Source: Allomyces macrogynus ATCC 38327
Lineage: Eukaryota > Blastocladiomycota > Blastocladiomycetes > Blastocladiales > Blastocladiaceae
Assembly (NCBI GenBank): GCA_000151295.1
Contig: GG745329.1
Coordinates: 1,162,427 to 1,226,426, forward strand
Reading direction: 5' to 3'
DNA length: 64,000 bases
Part shown: positions 1-11,188 of the stretch, one piece after another
Layout: each line of letters starts with the position of its first letter
Numbering within the stretch: the first letter of the stretch is position 1
Translations under genes and position numbers: made by a program
The notes under the pieces: generated by a model
What the model saw: the letters and a program-made list of their open reading frames with translations, nothing else
Databases searched by the model: none
Told to the model about the DNA's origin: nothing

Positions 1-291
1 TTCACCGCAGCGGCCGCGGCACCGTTGTCCACCGTCTCCACTGCCGCGTCGTCGCCCGACTCGGGCGTGGTCGTTGTGCCCGTGGCGAACGGCACGGCTG
101 GCGGTGGCGACGCACCGGCGCCCAAGCGGCGGCGGGGGACGCCGCTCGTCGACCGGATTGGTGAGATTGTGCTGGTGACGCCGCCAGGTGCCGCAGGCGC
201 GGTGCCGGTGCGGCTGCCGGTGCCGGAACAGGCGGGGGGAGGGCAGCAGAGCGCCGCGCCTGCGGCGGCAGTCGACGGCGTTATGCCGTGA
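1..291 (+). CDS. 3' end of an unknown protein
   Basis: The reading frame is open from the first base of the window and ends at a TGA at 289-291, so this is the C-terminal 96 residues or so of a gene that starts upstream. The visible part is Ala/Val/Gly-rich with one basic PKRRR cluster that could act as a nuclear localisation signal, followed by a Val/Leu/Pro-rich stretch. No domain is recognisable. It runs in the same direction as the MRD1-like gene that starts about 320 bases further on. Coding status rests on the open frame, the composition and the abrupt stop, so confidence is moderate. Confidence 0.45.
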   Translation, partial: FTAAAAAPLSTVSTAASSPDSGVVVVPVANGTAGGGDAPAPKRRRGTPLVDRIGEIVLVTPPGAAGAVPVRLPVPEQAGGGQQSAAPAAAVDGVMP

Positions 292-608
292 GGAGTTGGT
301 GGAGGTGATTGAGGTGGTGGCGTGGACTCCCCGGAGGCTGGTTGGTTGGTTAGAATGTATTGGGTTCTGGGATTGCCGCGGAGATGGCGGCGCGCAAGAG
401 CGTGCGCCCGTCGAGCGAAGCAAGGACAGGGCGACCCATCCGTGCAACGCGTCACGTGCGTATCAAGAGCAATGATGCACTGGCGCCAGTGACTCGCTTT
501 CGCCAGCGCCTTCCCCCACCACGACGTTCACGCCTGGCCGGTTGCCGCGACCGCGACCGCACTTGGAGACCGACCTGCTGCAACGGAACCCCGATCACGC
601 GCCGCACC
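292..608. other. intergenic region before the MRD1-like gene
   Basis: About 320 bases between the stop of the partial gene and the first ATG of the MRD1-like gene. It contains short overlapping frames on both strands but nothing that looks coding, and no clear TATA box. It should hold the 3' UTR of the first gene and the promoter of the second. Confidence 0.4.
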
Positions 609-3233
609 ATGTCCGAGTATGTCGCTATGCATCGACGGCAGCGACCATGGATCTCGCACCGAACCGGCCGCTGATGCACCCGTCTGTTCTGGCGCACGCA
701 GATCATCACGCATCATCGTCAAGAACCTGCCAAAGTACATGACGCAGGACCGCTTGCGCGACCACTTTGCCGAAAAGGGCACCATCACTGACGTCAAGCT
801 CGTCAAGACGGCGTACGTTGATGCTCGCTCGCGACACTGCTGCCGCTGTTGTTCCATTGGTTCAATGCGGAACCTGACGCGCGCATCTTCAACGATAGCA
901 CGGGCGTGTTCCGCCGGTTCGCGTATATCGGGTTCAAGTCGGACAAGGAGGCCAAGGCCGCGGTCAAGCATTTCCACAACACCTATGTCGACACGGCCAA
1001 GATCCACGTCGAGATTGCCAAGCGCGTGCGTGTTTTCTCCCACCCATGTCCCGCGCGTGTTTCTTGCGTGGGGCGTGTCTGACCATTTCATATATCACGA
1101 CAGATTGGCGACCCGAACCTGCCGCGCGCCTGGTCGCGGTACACCAAGGGCACGTCGGCATTCGAGCGCGCCAACGGGGCGTCCGACGCGACCACCTCCC
1201 CTGCTGCACCTACCGCACCCGCCACCGACGCTGAGCCCGCATCCGCGAGCGCCGACGCCGTCAAGGACGCCAAACAGTCGTTCATCGACTCGCTCTACCT
1301 CGAAGAGCAGCAGCGCGCGTCGCTGCAGACCTACCTCGAAGTCATGAAACCGCGCACGACCAAGACGACCTGGGCCAACGACGACGGGACCGAGGCGCGG
1401 CTGGAGACGACGACCAAGGTGACGAAGAAAAAGAAGAAAGGCGAGGACGTCAAGGTCGAGGTGCAGGCTGTGCCGAACCGGAAGCCCGGCGGGCAGGGAA
1501 TGCTGGTCACGCGCAGTCATGTCACGTTTGCCGGGAGCGACGACGAGGATTCGGATGACGAGTACCAGACGTTACCGGCGCGGGGGAGTGCAGCAGCGGA
1601 CAAGGTGGCGATTGATGACGAGGACGAGGACGTGGAGATGGGTGAGAGCGAGACAGGAAGCGGTGAGGAGGAGGACGAGGCGAATGGGTCGGTCGCCGAC
1701 GACGACGACGGTGCTGTTGAAAACGACGACGACGTGAAATCGACCGAAACCAGCAACGCCGACGACGTTGACGCTGCCTCCCTTGCCCCCGCCACCACCG
1801 CTGCTGCTCCGCCACGACCGACGCACCGCGTGGTCCCGCTGACCGACGCCGATACTGCTGCCGACGAAGCACTCATCGCCGAAACCGGCCGCCTTTACGT
1901 GGTCAACGTCCCGTACAGCGCATCCGATAAGGACCTGATCCAAGTCTTCTCGCCGTTTGGTGCGCTCTCGGCGGTGCACGTGCCGCTGCACCGCGAGTCC
2001 AAGCAGCCCAAAGGGATCGCGTTTGTGCACTTTGTCCAGCCGCAGGACGCGCTCGCGGCCTACCGCGGCGTGCAGAACCGGTTCTTCCAGGGCCGCGTGC
2101 TCGTCGTGCGTGGTGCGAAAGCCGAGCGCAAGGACGATTCTGAAGCCGACGCAGCCGGCTCGTTCAAGGCCAAGCGGCAGGCGCAGCTCAAGGCCAAGGC
2201 CGGGTCCGACTTTAACTGGAACTCGCTCTACATGGCGTCCGATGCGGTCGCTGGCGCCATGGCCGCGAAATTGGGCGTCGGGAAAGCTGACATTCTCGAC
2301 CGCGACGCCGACAACATGGCCGTGCGGCTCGCGCTCGCGGAAACGCACGTGATCAGCGAGACCAAGACGTACCTCGCCGAACACGGGATTGTACTCGACG
2401 CGTTTCACCGGAAACTGAGGTCAGATTCGGTGCTGCTCGTCAAGAATATCGCGCACGGCACGACCGAGGCCGAGATCGAGGAGCTGTTTGCCAAGTACGG
2501 CGAGCTCGGCCGGATTGTGGTTCCGCCGGCGGGCACGGTCGCGATTGTCGAGTACCTGACGAATAACGACGCCAAGAACGCGTTCCGCCATCTGGCTTAT
2601 AAGCGGTTCAAGTCACTGCCACTCTACCTCGAGTGGGCGCCGCAGAATTGCTTTGAGGTGGCCTACGACCCGGCCAAGCACGCGCGCGGGTCCGCGGCGG
2701 CTGCCGTTGCGGCCGCGACGCCGTCGGACGCGGCACCGGCACCGTCCTCGGCCGCGCCGGCAGCACCCGCCGACAAGAAGAAGAAGGGCAAGCGCGTGTC
2801 GGCGGCGGCCTTTTTGGGTGACGACAGTGTCGACCTGAGCAAGGTCCAGGGCGCGGCGGACACGGGCAACACCAAGCTGATGGTGCGCAACGTGCCATTC
2901 GAGGCGACGATCAAGGACCTGCGGCAACTTTTTGCGTCTTTCGCGCACGTCAAGTCGGTGCGGCTGCCGAAAAAGGTCACGGGCGGGCACCGCGGGTTCG
3001 CGTTTGCCGAGTTCTTGACGCACAACGAGGCCGTCGAAGCACTGCAGGCGTTGCGGCACACGCACTTGTACGGCCGCCGACTGGTGATCGAGTTTGCGAA
3101 AGCTGGCGAGTCGGTCGAGGAGCTGCGCGACCGGACCAAGCAGGTGACGGGCGCAGCGAATAAGCGGCGCCGTGTGGATATGGAGGGGAAGTACACGGAG
3201 CGTGCGAGTGATGACGACGAGGACGACGAGTAA
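609..3233 (+). CDS. MRD1: MRD1/RBM19-like multiple RRM protein (small-subunit rRNA processing)
   Basis: Nucleolar RNA-binding protein expected to act on pre-rRNA in the 90S/SSU processome. Proposed exons are 609-616, 702-812, 899-1025 and 1104-3233 (791 aa). The first exon encodes only M-S-(E) and ends at a GTATGT donor. Splicing restores the family N-terminus ([17 protein letters not shown]) and the conserved [10 protein letters not shown] and VMKPR..TWAND segments after RRM1. RRMs are visible at about residues 4-85, 344-422 (RLYVVNV), 524-600 (SVLLVKNI) and 672-750 (KLMVRNV, with RGFAFAEF). An acidic stretch lies near residues 225-300 and a basic GKR patch precedes the last RRM. Yeast Mrd1 has five RRMs; the one normally between the third and last is not seen here, replaced by an Ala/Pro linker. 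The introns (85, 86 and 78 nt) are canonical GT-AG. Identification is strong; the internal domain loss is inferred from memory of the family. Confidence 0.88.
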
Positions 3234-3727
3234 TGAAATGGTGGTGGGTGTGGGCGTGTGTAGTTGCGATTGCGATGGTTGGAAAATGGATTTTGGTTCG
3301 AATTCATCTCTCCCTCGTACGTTCGTTCTTGAGGCTCATGGCGGGCGATCGCTGCGCTGATCGACCAGTCAGATGCGGACGCGCGCGGCCGCGAACATGC
3401 CAGCAAGACGCGCGCGACGCGGCCGGTCGGCAAGGATGGGCGCGACAGGCCGCGCCAAGACGCGGCAAAGCGGTGCACGGTCGAGTCGACTGCAACAGCA
3501 CGCCCACGGCCGGGTGGCCTGCAAAACGATCGCCGAGCCTGTTCTCTCTCCCCCACTCCACTCTTTTCATTTCGCCACTGATCCCGACTGCCTCTGCCCG
3601 TCGCTGCCTGCACGACACGACACGACTGACGACAGATACAAATACCGACCTAGCCGCGCGCACGCGGCGCCCTTGCGCATCGCCTTTTCTCTCTCTCTCT
3701 CTCTCTACAGTGCGCGCAACCAGCACG
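3234..3727. other. intergenic region with pyrimidine tract
   Basis: Region between MRD1 and the coiled-coil gene. It holds a GATACAAATA element (listed separately) and a CT-repeat tract at about 3688-3708 just before the proposed start codon, typical of fungal core promoters. No convincing gene is present. Confidence 0.4.
3635..3644 (+). promoter_or_regulatory. GATACAAATA putative core-promoter element
   Basis: The 10-mer GATACAAATA lies 93 bases upstream of the proposed ATG of the coiled-coil gene at 3728. The identical 10-mer occurs 114 bases upstream of the LYS2 ATG. In such a GC-rich sequence an identical A/T-rich word at similar promoter positions suggests a TATA variant; this is inference. 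Confidence 0.35.
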
Positions 3728-6700
3728 ATGCCGTTATCCCTCTCCCTTTCCTCGTCCGCTCAACCAACTCGCCCGACATGCCTCTCGCCGTCACCGCCAC
3801 CGTCACGCGCCGGTCGCGATCCCGGCGCTGCGACTGCAGTCGGACACCCGAACGGCATGGCGGCGCTCGCTCCGTGCCCGGCCGCGACCGCGCTACCGGC
3901 GAGTCCGGTGTCGACGCGCGCGTCGAGCCCGTTCTCGACGGCATCTTATGGCCAGACCGAATGCGCAAGCACTGACGCGTCGAGCCGGCTTCACCGCGGT
4001 ATGTTTCGATGAAGTTGGGCTGTGATGGCACGCCTGATGGTGCCGGGCGGCGCGCCGCTGATCGCATCCCTCACTGACGCTTCCGATCACCGCTGCTTTA
4101 GGCTCGGAGACGCCCGACGTGCCCGTCGGCCACCGCGAAGCCGCCGGCCCGATCCCTCCATCCGATGACCACGACGACCACACCGACCACGACCACGTTG
4201 ACCACGACAGCGACGAAGACACCGGCTCGACGGCCTCCGACGACGCGAGCCGCACGTCCTCCCGGCTCGCCGCGCCGGCCCGCTCCCCGACCATCACCTC
4301 CCCCTCTCTTTCTGCGCTCCCCTCCATCACCGACGCGACCGACCCCGTCCTCGGCCGCGCTCGCCGGCGACCGCGCGATGCTCATCACCAAAAGCCGCGC
4401 GGCTCGAAGCGCAAGTCGCGCACCTGACCGGCGAACTCGCCGCCGTCCGCGCCGCCGACGAGCAGTACTGGCAGCGCGACGGGCGGCGCGTCCGGCAGGA
4501 CCTGGCCGCCGCCGAGGCCATGGTTGACTGGGTGCGGAACGAATCGGACCGCGCCAAGGCCAAGCTCGCCGACGCGCGCGCCGAGATCGCCGCCATGCAG
4601 GCCCAAATCGACGCGCTCGGTGCCGACGTGCAGGACCGCGTCGCTGAATGCCACGCCGCGCGCGCCGAAGTCGCGCATTGTTCGGCCGAGCGCGATTCGG
4701 CGGTCGCAGAGTGCATGCGGCTCGCGGCCGAGTGCCGCGTGTTGCGCGCTGAGAGGCACCAGATCCTGGTCGAGCGCGACCGGTGGGGGCACCATCAGCA
4801 CCAGTCGACGGTGCTGGTCGCGGACCGGGATGCGGCAAAGAACGAGGTCGCGCGGCTCGCGGCTGAGAATAAGGCGCTCGTCATGGCCAAGTACCAGCTC
4901 CAGATCGAGGCGAGCAATATGTGCGCGGACCGTGACCGCGCGCGCGCCGAGCTCGAGGCCGCGTTGCAGACGCTCGGCGTGATGCGCGACCGCGCGAGTG
5001 GTATGTTCCGGCCGGCGGCGAGCGACGAGTGCACAGTGTGCGAGCAAGCTGCGGCGGTGGTGGCACCGGCCGAACTCGCCGTCGAAATGCCCGAGTGCTC
5101 CTGCGGTTCTGCTATTGAGTCGGACAGCTGGGAGATCAACGACTCCACCGACGCCGTCTCGTCGTCGGACGTTGACCAGGACACGCCCTGCCGCAACTGC
5201 GTGCAGCTCACGGCCGAAATCGATGTGCTCGCCCTCGACAAGCACAAGCTCAAGTCGCTCTGCGGCCAAGTACGGTCGGAGCGCGACAAGGCGCAGCACG
5301 AGCTGACCTCGGCACTGCAGACGCTCGAGCGCGTGCGCGAGCGCGAGTGTGCGCCGCTGAACCGCGAGTGCGTGACATTGCGGCAAGAGTTGCAAATGGT
5401 CACGCATGAGCGCGACGAGTTGCGCAAGAAAGCCGCGTCGTGCCAGACGCAGGTGACGCGCATGAAGGGCCAAGTGTCGAAACTCGGCCGCGACGTGGCC
5501 GACGCGACGGCGCGGATCGCGCAGTTGGATGACCACAACATGCGGGCCGCGCAACGGTGGACCGACCGCGAGGTGCAGTGGGGCGCGTTTCTTGACCATG
5601 TCGACATGTGCTTGACACGGCACCGGCGACGGGTGATGGCCCTGTTTCGCGCCGTCGTGCTCGTGGCGCGACTCGGCCACGAGCGGCTCAAGACCAAGGT
5701 AGCTGACGCGGAGCATGCGCGCGCGCGGGTCGAGAACGAGCGCGATGGCGCCGCCTTGCAGCTCAAGGCCGCGCTGATCCTGCTGCGCCAGGGAAATGAC
5801 CCGGACGACGAGATGCTCGACGACCTGCAGTCGTGCCCGGAGCTCGCGGCGCCGGCCACGTCTCTCGTGACCGCCGACGCCGACGAAGAAAACGAGCTCC
5901 CGTTCAGCAAGACCAGACCGCGCGTGACCGCGCCCAGCCACGAGCTGGCGCGATCCGACTCGCGCACCAGCGCCAACACCTGCGACTCGGGTGCCCCGTC
6001 CCCGGCACTTTCGAACATCCATTCTCGCCGCGACTCTGCCACAGACCTCCTCCGCGCGCCGATCCCCACGCTCTCCACCCCGTCGCGACTCGCGCCGCCC
6101 ATCCCGGCCCGGTGGCGGTCGAGCCCCGCCATAACCACCACTTGCTCGACCCCGACTGTGCGCGCAAACTGCCTCGACGGCGGTTTTGCGCATATGCGGT
6201 CCCGCGCCGTTGACCACGGCCTGTTCCGCGCTCTCCACCTGCCCGCGGCCGCCGCATCCCCTGGGTGCCGCGGCGCAAACGGCGCAGCCAAGAAACGGCA
6301 CCGCGGTGGGCGACGTCGGAACGTTGCGGCGCGCGTGCTGTACGTGTTTACGCACGGCGCGGTCCCCGAGACTGCGCGAGTGCCCGCGGCCGATGACGAC
6401 GCAGTCACCGCCGGGCCGACCCTCGACGGCGGGTCGGCGCGGTCCTACCTCGTGTCGGAGACGGACAACGACGAGTCGTACCTCGCGTCCGACGCAGGGG
6501 GGCTCATCGCGCCGACGCCGTCGCTGTACGGCGACGACCTCGAGCTCGTATCCATGGCGAGCCCCGCCGCCGCCGTCGCCCCTGCCTGGATCGGCCCAAC
6601 GCCGTCCGTCTCGTCGGACGTGTTCTTCGACGACGATGACGCGGACCTTCTGTCGCAGTCGGCGACGACAGCGCCGCCGCTGCTCGACGCCGATGGCGAG

Positions 6701-6862
6701 GCGCGGTACCAGCGCGTCGTGACGCGCGTCACGGCTGAGCGCGGTCAGTGCTTTGCAGGGCCCGACACGGGGGGCCGGGGCCGGGTGGCCGCGGGCGCGC
6801 GCGGCGAGCCGTACGTGAAGGATGTGGGACGACTGGAGTGCGTGGAGCGCGACTGGCGCTGA
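3728..6862 (+). CDS. long coiled-coil protein, function unknown
   Basis: Proposed exon 1 is 3728-3998, followed by a 103-nt intron (GTATGT ... TTTAG) and exon 2 from 4102 to 6862. About 1009 aa if two single-base insertions are discounted. Residues about 1-165 are Ser/Pro-rich with an Asp/His acidic patch. About residues 185-640 form a long alpha-helical, Glu/Arg/Ala/Leu-rich coiled coil with repeated ELA/ERD/RDRARAEL motifs. The C-terminal third is low complexity, Ser/Asp-rich. Frame changes occur at 4353 (extra G in CTCGGCC) and 4393 (extra A in ACCAAAAGCC). Skipping one base at each restores one continuous helix-rich reading, and no GT-AG intron fits this shift. No known domain is recognised; a structural or cytoskeletal scaffold is possible but not shown. 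A long antisense frame (4385-7030) is a GC artefact. Confidence 0.6.
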
Positions 6863-7235
6863 ATTGATGGACGGATAGGGACGTTGGCCGCCGCGAGATG
6901 CATTGGAGCAAGACAACCAGCAAGAGTAATTAAATACAATGTATCGATATTGCCTGAGAACTTGGTGCGTGCGCCAGGAGCCGGTCGTGCCGTACTGGGC
7001 ATGCTGCGAACTGGCGGACGGAACAGACAAAAAATAGACGGTTTCGATTTAACATGGACAGCGGCCCGCCGACGACTCCACTTTGACGACAAACAAACAG
7101 AGGATATGGCACAAAGATCGGCGCAGCACGGACGACAACAGACTTTCCCTATAGAAATTAACTACACAACGAGACGTCCGGGTGCGACACGGCACGGCCG
7201 GGACTACGTTTGGAACGCGCGTGCGAAATCCGGCA
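6863..7235. other. intergenic region between convergent genes
   Basis: About 370 bases between the stop of the coiled-coil gene and the stop of the minus-strand gene, which point at each other. It is distinctly more A/T-rich than its neighbours, for example around 6920-6960 and 7030-7170, consistent with two 3' UTRs. No gene seen. Confidence 0.4.
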
Positions 7236-8981
7236 CTACGCGTCGTCGCGGGTCTGCGTCTCGTCCTCGTCGTGGTCGCTCCAATGCGGCACGTCGAGCG
7301 GCACGGGCGTTTCGAGCACTCTGCGGATCACGGCCACGACGCGCAGCGTGTCGTGGCACCAACTAGAAACGGGGAGTCGCGTCAGGACCGGGGCCGAACA
7401 CAAAGTCGGTTGGAAATGACAACACGCACGCGGAAAGATTCTCGGTGACGCGCGGCCACCACCCGGTCGGCCGCCGCCTCCGCCGACGGCGCGGAGTCGG
7501 GACCCGCTCAATAATCCTGCCCATCCGGGGCTCAGGCGCGTCGTCGCTCGATGGCGCTGGTGTCGGAAGGAGCGATGGTGGAGGTGGCCACGTCTGCGCG
7601 CGCGGCAGCGTACTGCTGTTGCCGTGCAGGCTAGCGGTGGCACCCGGTGGAGACGGCGGCTCGGCACCGAGTGAGTCAGTTGGCGACAAGGGTGTGTTGT
7701 TGGCGGCACTGGTGGATAAAGGAGTCGGTCGAGATCGTCGTCGGGTTGGTGGCGGCGGGGGCGGCAGGAGCGGCGGGACAGGTGGTGGCAGGAGCGGCGG
7801 GACAGGTGGTGGCGGTACCGGGTCTGCGAGCGCCGTCGCGTCGTGGGATGTGTCGTGGCGATGCTTGGACCGTTTCCGCGGCGGCGGAGGAATGGGCCCC
7901 TTGTCGTCGTCATCATCCACCACAGGCTCGAGCCGCAGTCGCGGCGGCGGCGGCCCGAACGCAGCGGCCGTTGGCGATGGCGGCGCGAGTCCCGGCACAT
8001 TCTCGCCGCTCCCAGTCCTAACCAGCGCATGCGGCCGCAACCGTTTTCTTGACGCGCGCGCCGAATCGGTCGGTGCCGCAGGCAACTCGACGACCACGCC
8101 CGGCGGCAACGGTAACGGTCTCGGCGGCCCGCTATGCACGATGCGCGACACAACCACCTCAATCTCGTACTTTGTCGGCGCAAGGGCGATCCCGAGCTGC
8201 GCGGCGCGGGTCGCGTACTTGGCCGACAGGTTCGACGGTTTCACGGCAACCGTGGCCGCGACCGTGTGCCCCGGCCGCAGCGGCTGCGTGTGCGTGCCGA
8301 GAATGCGGTCGGCGGGGGGCGCGTCGGTATCGTCGGTCGTGGTGGTGCTAGCGGTCTCGGCGTGCGCAATCATGGCCTAGATCATTGGCGGGCGGCGCGC
8401 GTCTCAGTCCTCTGGCCAGCCTCCTTTCAATTCTGCGGACCACATACCACAATCGCGCCGCTCACGCTCATCGGAATCGGCGGTGCCGCGGCTGGCACGA
8501 CTCCGGACCGGCGCACCGTGACGTGTGCGACGCGCGCGCCCAAGATCAGCAACGCATTCGTGAATCCGAGCGGGATCACGCGGTGCAGCCAGTCGCGCGT
8601 GAGCAGCTGTACGCGCGCGAGGTGTCGCGCCGCCGCGGCTGTCGTCGGTGTATTGGGCGGGATCACGCCGTTGGCCGCGGCGGCCGCGGGCGTGACGGGC
8701 GCGATGGTCGTTCTGGTTGGTGAAGGCACCACGGGGCCCGCACTGACGCGCGGCACTGGCGCCGACGGCGGCGGCGCAGATCCTGATCCGGGTCCGGGCT
8801 CGGCGGCGGGCGCGGCGTTGATGGCGGCGGCTGCGTGCAGCGTCCAGAGCTTGGCGCGATGCATGGTCGTGGTGGTTGTGGGGCCGGCGCCGGGCGGCGG
8901 GTCGGGCGGCGGGTCCATCCCGGTGTGTTGCGATCGGGGATTGGCGGTGCGGGCAGTCGCGAGCGTGGTGGCCGGCGGCAT
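7236..8981 (-). CDS. Pro-rich protein of unknown function, three exons
   Basis: Exons on the minus strand: 8981-8448, 8376-7430 and 7362-7236 (about 535 aa from the ATG at 8981; ATGs at 9059, 8918 and 8864 are alternatives). Both introns are canonical: 8447-8377 (GTATGT...CTAG, 71 nt) and 7429-7363 (GTGCGT...CTAG, 67 nt). Splicing joins three differently framed coding-like stretches, which supports the model. The middle has a compact, less biased segment (KYATRAAQLGIALAPTKYEI) that may be a small folded domain, then an Asp run, a basic patch and polyproline repeats. The C-terminus is acidic. I do not recognise the family. The gene is divergent from VPS29, with about 460 bases between the two starts. 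Confidence 0.5.
7765..7812. repeat. perfect 24-bp tandem duplication inside coding sequence
   Basis: Two adjacent identical 24-base units (7765-7788 and 7789-7812). On the minus strand they encode a repeated eight-residue Pro/Leu/Val unit in the polyproline segment of the unknown gene. The in-frame unit length fits recent slippage in a tolerated low-complexity region. Confidence 0.75.
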
Positions 8982-9444
8982 CGCTGGTGGCCGTGATCTG
9001 CGAATGGCCGCGGCCGGGGGTCGACGACGACAATGGCGATGGAGGACCAGTGCCAACATCGTCACGCACGCCCTCGCCGCGAACGGGGCGCCGGGCCGCC
9101 GCAGAGCGCCACAAGTCGAAGTGTCGAGGGCGGTCTGACGCACAGGCACGTGCGCGATGCGCGTCGTGCTGCCGCTCGCGCCTTGCTCGCGACCAACCTC
9201 GCGGCGCTAGGACGTGATCTTGACCGAAATCGCGACGATTTGCTTGTCGGCTCCGTCAACTACTTGCTGCAAAGCCGCTCCATCGCCGAGTACCGCACGC
9301 CGCCGCTCGCTGTGGTCGCCTCCAGCCCGCCAACGACCACTTCGTGCCGACAACACTCCAGCGACGCGTCGTCCACGAACCCCCAACCACAACCAACACG
9401 CTGCTTATCCCAAGTCGCTGTCGACCCTCCCCCACCCTGAAATC
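8982..9444. other. divergent promoter region (unknown gene / VPS29)
   Basis: Sequence between the proposed minus-strand start at 8981 and the VPS29 start at 9445. The minus-strand frame stays open up to 9149 but lacks an ATG beyond 9059, so part of it may be the 5' end of the unknown gene. The last 100 bases before VPS29 are C-rich with CCAACCACAACCAAC-type repeats typical of a fungal 5' leader. Confidence 0.35.
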
Positions 9445-10269
9445 ATGGTGGTGAGTTGATGCTGTTGATGGTGGTGTTCATGCCCTGCCGTCTGGGTTCA
9501 CAACTGATCGCGCGCACGGCCACGTCCCTCTCATCCTGCAGCTCGCGCTGATCATCGGCGACTTCAACATCCCGCACCGTGCCGTCGACGTTCCCGCCGC
9601 GTTCCGTAAGCTGCTCGTGCCCGGCAAGATCCATGTCGTGCTGTGCACCGGCAACCTGACCATGGCCGACACGGCCGAGTGGCTGCGGTCGATTGCACCC
9701 GAGGCCTACTTTGTCAAGGGAGAGCTCGACACGGTGCGTTCTCCGTCACTCTGCGTCTCAGAGCCCGTGCTCATGGGAACCGACCACTGAACCGCTCCCT
9801 GCAGGTCGCGCACCCGCTCTCGCGCACCATTGCCATCGGTGACCTGCGCGTCGGGCTCGTCCACGGCCACGCTCTGGTCCCGATCGACGACACCGAAACG
9901 CTCGCGATCGCCGCGCGGCAACTCGACGTGGACGTGCTCGTCACTGGCGCGACGGGCGCCGTCGACTGCTTTGAGCTCGAAGGGAAACTGTTTGTGAACC
10001 CTGGGTCGGTCACGGGCACCGGTGGGACCGCTGCGAGGCCTGCAACGGCCGCGGCCGATGCCATGGCGCCGTCGTTTGTCTTGCTCGACGTGCAGGGCGC
10101 CAAGGTGGACGTCTATGTCTACCAGTTGGTGAATGGCGAGGTCAAGATTATCAAGCTCGGGTATGCCAAGCCGGGGGTGGCCGCAGCTGATGGAGCAGCA
10201 GGAGCAGCACCACCGGCGGATGCGGCCGCGGGAGAGGGTGGAGCAGCGGCAACGGTGGGCGCGGCGTAG
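9445..10269 (+). CDS. VPS29: VPS29, retromer subunit with degenerate metallophosphoesterase fold
   Basis: Retromer cargo-recognition subunit that bridges VPS35 on endosomes. Exons: 9445-9450 (ATG GTG only), 9542-9733 and 9805-10269 (220 aa). The six-base first exon is followed by a GTGAGT donor. Splicing gives M-V-L-A-L-I-I-G-D-F-N-I-P-H-R, matching the family start (LVLGDLHIPHR). Further matches are RKLLVPGKI, TGNL, LVHGHALVP, QLDVDVLVTG, FVNPGS, PSFVLLDVQ and YVYQL. Several metal-site positions are changed: DxH is D-x-N, and the usual GHTH loop reads GATG. The C-terminus carries an Ala/Gly-rich tail of about 35 residues beyond the usual 182-residue length. Identification is very secure. Confidence 0.93.
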
Positions 10270-11188
10270 AGAGAATGAGTGTTGATGCGTTTCGAATGCG
10301 ATGAGAGTTCATTGTTGCCCACGTCTCAAACGCTCTCAGCATCCGTGAGCACGCTGTGAGTTGTGGACGCGGGACCCGCGAGTCGAAAGTCGAAGGGCGT
10401 CATGCAAGAACCGTCGACCAGGAACATTTCGGGAACAAGGGGCTGATTATCGAACAACTGCCTTTGACTTGATGAGGAAGCCGCGTGTCAAACGACCATT
10501 TACGCCCGGCTCCGCGGATTTTGCACGCAGCCATGGGTTGCGTTGGTTTTGGGAGAGGCACCGCGAATCCGAGCCTAGCTGGCCGAGATCGCGACGACTG
10601 TTAGATTTGGATTTTCTGCGATTTCACTCTTCGTTTCTCCGTTGGTTGCACAAAGCGGATTCCAGGGCCGACAGGCGCAAACACGGTGCCCTCTCAGGGT
10701 GAGTGGGTAAAGTGGACGACGGCCCAGGGGATTCGTCGTTGTGGGTCCGTGGCCGAGGCATGAAGTAAAGACGGGTTGGCCGTGGTGGCGACGGTGGGGA
10801 ATTTACCAAGTTGGTTCATCGTTTCCCATCATCGGTGATCAGAGTGCGGTGGTCAGGGTCACGCGACCGCGTCGGTCGACGGCTCGCCATCATCAGTGCG
10901 GCCCGCCCTGGATTGATTTGAGGCCAAATCCGCCGCACTGCCAGCAATGCATCGCTGCCGTGGCCGTTGTGCTCCTCGTGGTCGGTCGCGCGCGCGGCGC
11001 GGTGACTGTCGTGCTGCTGTTGACTGTTCGCCTTGGACCGCCATCGCCGTGCGCTCCGTGTGATCGTGCACCACGATACAAATAGCGCAGGTCTCCCGCC
11101 GCTACCGACGCTATTCACTCCTTTCCATCCACAACGTCTGCTGGCTCGACCACCACCCAACGACAACGCGCGCACCCTCTCCTTGATC
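10270..11188. other. intergenic region upstream of LYS2
   Basis: About 920 bases. I see no convincing gene on either strand; the open frames start at non-ATG codons and have no family signal. The last 120 bases contain the GATACAAATA element and a C/T-rich leader before the LYS2 ATG. Confidence 0.4.
11075..11084 (+). promoter_or_regulatory. GATACAAATA putative core-promoter element of LYS2
   Basis: Identical 10-mer to the one upstream of the coiled-coil gene, 114 bases before the LYS2 ATG and followed by a pyrimidine-rich leader. Function as a TATA variant is inferred from position and recurrence only. Confidence 0.35.

Noticed and set aside
4385..7030. 881-codon minus-strand ORF opposite the coiled-coil gene
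   Set aside because: Mirror-frame artefact of GC-rich third positions; the plus strand has a coherent heptad-like coiled coil and a spliced first exon, while the antisense product is Arg/Ala/His noise.
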